A stretch of 11,521 bases of DNA. Source: Erythrobacter sp. 34-65-8. GTDB lineage: Bacteria; Pseudomonadota; Alphaproteobacteria; Sphingomonadales; Sphingomonadaceae. A program made the position numbers and the translations under genes. Below, in pieces: positions 8,780-11,521 of this stretch. Under the pieces are notes generated by a model. It was given only the letters and a program-made list of their open reading frames with translations, had not been told where the DNA came from and ran no database searches. The DNA is taken from positions 1-11,521 of the forward strand of contig NCJP01000026.1 of the NCBI GenBank assembly GCA_002278985.1, given 5' to 3'. Every line of letters starts with the position of its first letter. Within the stretch, counting starts at the first letter, position 1.

Positions 8780-8829
8780 CTGAACTGCGCTGACAGGAAA
8801 CGTTCAGGAATATGGCAACTTTACTGAAC
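8780..8829. promoter_or_regulatory. Three evenly spaced CTGAAC/GTTCAG half-sites
   Basis: CTGAAC at 8780-8785, GTTCAG at 8802-8807 and CTGAAC at 8824-8829, in alternating orientation with exactly 16 bases between neighbours (22-base centre spacing, about two helical turns). The outer pair extends to seven bases (CGTTCAG 8801-8807, CTGAACG 8824-8830). The array lies in the 133-base gap between the serine hydrolase stop and the paralog start at 8701, 79-128 bases upstream of that start, so it fits an operator. Alternative: the 8801-8830 repeat, followed by TTTCC on the minus strand, might be a weak terminator for the hydrolase gene. No good -35/-10 pair is visible. Confidence 0.45.
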
Positions 8830-8834
8830 GATCC

Positions 8835-10187
8835 TTAATTGAGAGCCGCGAGCACGTCGCGGGTAAAAGCGGCGATATCAAACCCGCCCCCAACGGGGTC
8901 TTCACCCCGACGGACGATCACCACGTTGCGGCTCGGCACGATCACGACATACTGCCCCCGGTTGCCGAAGGCCGCGAAGGTGTCGGGCGGTATGCCGTCT
9001 GAATTGTTCATCAGCCAGAACCCGGCACCATAGCCGAACTCGCCCTGGGGCTGAGGGCCCGACGGGGTGGACACATACTTCACCCAGCCCTCCGGCAGGA
9101 TGCGGGTGCCGTCGGGCAGCTTGCCGTCATTGAGATAGAGCTGGCCGAACCTGACCAAGTCTAGGGGAGTGGCCCAGACCTGACTGGAGAGCACATAGCC
9201 GCCCTGCCAATCTGCTTCGGCCGTCGTGCCAGTCATGCCGATTAGCCGGAGCTGCTCCGCCACCGGATACCTTTCAAACGAGGCCGAGATGGCCGCCGAG
9301 GCCATCAGCGTGTCATTGTTGGCATACCGGAAGACCGAGCCGGGGGAATGGATCAGGGGCCAGTGGGCCGCGCTCTCGCCGACGGTCGCACCGCCGAAGT
9401 AGAGCGGGTCAGTGCGATTACCCGGCGTATCGGAATAGCGGCCCGATGCCATGCGCAGGAGGTGATCGACGGTGATGGCACGGCGCGGATCGTCCGCGCT
9501 TTCACCAAGCCCTGCCGATGCAGTGACTTCAGCCTCGCCGCGATGGACGGCCATACCGACCAGAGTAGCAGCGAGGCTCTTTGCCACCGACCATGTGCGC
9601 TGAGGCACAAACGGCCCAAAGCCGTCGGCAGATACCTCGTCCACCACGTCATCCGCCCGATAGACAATGACCGAGGTTGTCCGGCTGCCCTTGCCGTAGC
9701 GATCACCCATCGCCGCCAGCAACTCTGACCGGACAGGTGTGCGCACCTTCGTGTGCCAGTTCCGCAGCACCGCATCACGATAGCGTGGCAGTTCGTGCCC
9801 GGTGACAGAGGGCTGCATTCCCATCGGCATCAGCGCGCAGCCCGCCTCACCCCGATACCGGGCAAAGCGGGCCGGACTGTCATCAGCCCAGTCGACGGCG
9901 ACATAATCGATCACGCCACTGGCATTGACCCTGATGGAATGGGGAAGGCCATTTACGATGCTGTTCAGGGGGGCCTGAATGCCGGTCAGTTCCCACTGCG
10001 CCACATGTTCTGGCGAGCGATCCTGCCCGATCCGCTCCGCATTGGCTATCGCGCCGCACAGCATCAGCGCCTTGTAACCCGCTGCCAGGGCGCGGTCGTA
10101 CCTGGCGTCGAGAGCCTCCTGCTGGCTTTGTGCTGCGGCGGGAGCGGCGAAGAGCAGCGCTGCGGCTGCAAGGGCGATGCGGATCAT
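8835..10187 (-). CDS. Secreted serine hydrolase, beta-lactamase/PBP superfamily
   Basis: 450 residues. Signal peptide about 1-19 (LLFAAPAAA then QS). An N-terminal region (about 24-150) with Cys44 and Cys117 precedes the class C beta-lactamase-like fold (about 165-450). Active-site motifs: SxxK as Ser200-Val-Ala-Lys203 in TWSVAKS, and YxN as Tyr288-Ala-Asn290. The third motif, usually HxG or KTG before the last strands, reads FGNRGQ (407-412), as in esterase-like members. A true beta-lactamase is therefore not implied; an esterase, peptidase or amide hydrolase acting in the periplasm is more likely. A weak AGGG (10195-10198) precedes the ATG. The gene starts 25 bases after the end of the rplQ terminator, leaving little room for its own promoter. 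The Cys pair in the extension may form a disulfide. Confidence 0.9.
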   Translation of the reverse strand: MIRIALAAAALLFAAPAAAQSQQEALDARYDRALAAGYKALMLCGAIANAERIGQDRSPEHVAQWELTGIQAPLNSIVNGLPHSIRVNASGVIDYVAVDWADDSPARFARYRGEAGCALMPMGMQPSVTGHELPRYRDAVLRNWHTKVRTPVRSELLAAMGDRYGKGSRTTSVIVYRADDVVDEVSADGFGPFVPQRTWSVAKSLAATLVGMAVHRGEAEVTASAGLGESADDPRRAITVDHLLRMASGRYSDTPGNRTDPLYFGGATVGESAAHWPLIHSPGSVFRYANNDTLMASAAISASFERYPVAEQLRLIGMTGTTAEADWQGGYVLSSQVWATPLDLVRFGQLYLNDGKLPDGTRILPEGWVKYVSTPSGPQPQGEFGYGAGFWLMNNSDGIPPDTFAAFGNRGQYVVIVPSRNVVIVRRGEDPVGGGFDIAAFTRDVLAALN

Positions 10188-10212
10188 GGCTGCACCCTAC
10201 CCGGCGCAGGGC

Positions 10213-10253
10213 AAAAGAAAAGGGCCGCCGGATTGCTCCGGGCGGCCCCTTTT
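10213..10253 (-). terminator. Rho-independent terminator of the rpoA-rplQ operon
   Basis: On the minus strand an A-rich start and GC-rich stem (GGGGCCGCCCGGA, loop GCAA, TCCGGCGGCCC, with one bulged G and one bulged C in the 5' arm) are followed by TTTTCTTTT. It lies 20 bases after the rplQ stop. This is the clearest terminator in the window. The T-run is on the minus-strand side, and no convergent plus-strand gene ends here. Confidence 0.9.
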
Positions 10254-10273
10254 CGCGATTACAAAAACGCGGC

Positions 10274-10693
10274 TTACGCGTCTTCGAATTCTTCTTCGTT
10301 CTGCACCGGGCCGCTGTCCTGGCCCTTGGCGCTGACATCGCGGTCAACCAGCTCGATCACCGCCATCGGGGCGGCGTCGCCAGCGCGGATGCCAGCCTTG
10401 ATCACGCGGGTGTAGCCGCCTTCACGGTCGGCATAGCGCGCTGCCAGGACGTCAAACAGCTTCTTCAGCTGGGTCTCGTCAAGCAGGCGGGCCTGAGCCA
10501 GACGCCGATTCGACAGGCCGCCACGCTTGGCGAGCGAGATCAGCTTTTCGACATAAGGGCGCAGTTCCTTGGCCTTGGGAACCGTGGTCATGATCTGCTC
10601 ATGCTTGATCAGCGCGGCTGCCATGTTGCGGAACATGGCATTGCGGTGGCCGGTCTTGCGCTGCAGCTTGCGGCCGGAAATCTTATGACGCAT
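10274..10693 (-). CDS. rplQ: 50S ribosomal protein L17
   Basis: 139-residue large-subunit ribosomal protein L17. The N-terminus [20 protein letters not shown] is diagnostic; [25 protein letters not shown] (22-46, cited in part: [19 protein letters not shown]) and [24 protein letters not shown] (92-115, key part [17 protein letters not shown]) also match the family. The acidic C-terminal tail (about 120-139, ending NEEEFEDA) is a common extension in alphaproteobacteria. The ATG at 10693 follows AAGGA with 7 bases between. It is co-oriented with rpoA 87 bases upstream, the standard rpoA-rplQ order, and is followed by a strong terminator. Confidence 0.98.
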   Translation of the reverse strand: MRHKISGRKLQRKTGHRNAMFRNMAAALIKHEQIMTTVPKAKELRPYVEKLISLAKRGGLSNRRLAQARLLDETQLKKLFDVLAARYADREGGYTRVIKAGIRAGDAAPMAVIELVDRDVSAKGQDSGPVQNEEEFEDA

Positions 10694-10741
10694 TTTTCAG
10701 TCCTTCGTTCGTAAGGAGCCCGTATCAGGTTGCTCCATCCT

Positions 10742-10758
10742 GGTCGGTAAGGCCGACC
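10742..10758 (-). other. Small intercistronic hairpin between rpoA and rplQ
   Basis: GGTCGG (10742-10747), five-base loop, CCGACC (10753-10758): 6 perfect pairs in the 87-base rpoA-rplQ gap. No U-run follows on the minus strand, so it is not an intrinsic terminator. It could be a processing or stabilising element, or chance. Confidence 0.35.
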
Positions 10759-10780
10759 GTCCTTTGTCGTGGGGGCCGGA

Positions 10781-11521
10781 TCAGCCGAGCAGTTCCTGCT
10801 CGAGCTTCTTGGCCATTTCCTCGATGTTTTCCGGCGGCCAGCCAGGGATGTCCATGCCGAGGCGCAGGCCCATCGAGCTCAGGACTTCCTTGATCTCGTT
10901 GAGGCTCTTGCGGCCGAAGTTCGGGGTGCGGAGCATCTCGGCCTCGGTCTTCTGGACCAGGTCACCGATGTAGATGATGTTGTCGTTCTTGAGGCAGTTG
11001 GCCGAACGGACCGACAGTTCCAGCTCGTCGACCTTCTTGAGCAGGTAGCGGTTGAGCTGGTTGGCATCCGATTCCTGCGGTTCTGCCGCATGGCCGATCA
11101 TCACGCCCGGAGCAGCCGGAATGCTGTCGTCGAAGTGGACGAACAGGGTCAGCTGGTCCTGCAGGATGCGGGCGGCGTAAGCCACTGCATCGTCAGGGGT
11201 GATGGTGCCATCGGTTTCGACCGTCAGGCTGAGCTTGTCGAAGTCGAGTTCCTGGCCAACGCGGGCCTTCTCGACCTTGTAGCTGACCTGGCGCACCGGC
11301 GAGTAGAGCGAGTCGACCGGGATCAGGCCAATCGGCGCATCGATCGGGCGGTTGTGCACGGCCGGCACATAGCCGCTGCCGGTATCGGCCGTCAGTTCCA
11401 TGTTCAGCGTCGCGCCTTCGTCAAGCTGGCAGATGACGAGACCCTTGTTCATGATCTCGATATCGCCGCTCACGGCGATGTCACCTGCGGTGACGGCGCC
11501 CGGGCCGGTGGCGGAAAGCTG
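10781..11521 (-). CDS. rpoA: RNA polymerase alpha subunit, 5' end outside window (partial)
   Basis: C-terminal 246 residues of the alpha subunit; the N-terminal part lies beyond the window edge. The frame is open to base 11521 and reads [20 protein letters not shown] at the edge, a known internal part of the alpha N-terminal domain, so the GTG at 11473 is not the real start. The rest of the dimerisation domain follows (including [19 protein letters not shown] and the [15 protein letters not shown] helix), then the linker and the C-terminal domain with [15 protein letters not shown] (the Arg, Asn and Cys of the UP-element contact surface), [14 protein letters not shown], and the alphaproteobacterial ending [21 protein letters not shown] full alpha is about 335-340 residues. 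Confidence 0.97.
   Translation of the reverse strand, partial: QLSATGPGAVTAGDIAVSGDIEIMNKGLVICQLDEGATLNMELTADTGSGYVPAVHNRPIDAPIGLIPVDSLYSPVRQVSYKVEKARVGQELDFDKLSLTVETDGTITPDDAVAYAARILQDQLTLFVHFDDSIPAAPGVMIGHAAEPQESDANQLNRYLLKKVDELELSVRSANCLKNDNIIYIGDLVQKTEAEMLRTPNFGRKSLNEIKEVLSSMGLRLGMDIPGWPPENIEEMAKKLEQELLG

Noticed and set aside
8801..8830. CGTTCAG...CTGAACG as an intrinsic terminator of the serine hydrolase gene
   Set aside because: Seven pairs with a 16-base loop and only TTT after it make a poor terminator; the third half-site with the same spacing fits an operator better. Kept as an alternative.
9753..10415. Plus-strand open frame over the hydrolase start and rplQ end
   Set aside because: Spans the terminator and is antisense to two recognised genes.

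Overview
The window is GC-rich, gene-dense DNA from an alphaproteobacterium. The alpha-type RpoA C-terminal domain, the 2-oxoglutarate dehydrogenase proteins and the style of the small exported proteins suggest Sphingomonadales. This placement is my inference from sequence resemblance; no search was run. There is no mobile element, CRISPR array, tRNA or rRNA, and no gene-free stretch longer than 133 bases.

Plus strand, 1-7286: a probable long operon. It starts with the 3' end of sucA (E1), then sucB (E2), a small predicted lipoprotein gene, and the E3 gene lpdA, which together supply the 2-oxoglutarate dehydrogenase complex. Four genes follow: a polytopic membrane protein of unknown function (1-base overlap with lpdA), an amidase-signature hydrolase (67-base gap, strong ribosome binding site), a two-helix PepSY-type membrane protein (8-base overlap) and a TRIC/UPF0126 channel-like protein (4-base overlap).

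Minus strand, 11521-7283: the ribosomal-protein operon end rpoA (5' end outside the window) and rplQ, closed by a clear rho-independent terminator. Then come a secreted serine hydrolase of the beta-lactamase/penicillin-binding superfamily and two tandem paralogous exported proteins. Each paralog has a signal peptide, a hydrophobic glycine/alanine helix, an Arg/Tyr/Asp-rich linker and a C-terminal domain with a conserved Cys pair. The last paralog converges on the TRIC gene, and their stop codons overlap by 4 bases.

Most of the window is ordinary housekeeping DNA. The least explained parts are the non-coding segments around the paralog pair: three half-sites (CTGAAC / GTTCAG / CTGAAC) separated by exactly 16 bases each, a leader hairpin that takes in part of the upstream gene's Shine-Dalgarno sequence, and two more hairpins between the genes, one of which gains G-U pairs only when transcribed from the minus strand. 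The Cys-patterned lipoprotein gene inside the 2-oxoglutarate dehydrogenase operon is the other item worth attention. I did not find a convincing new multi-gene system.
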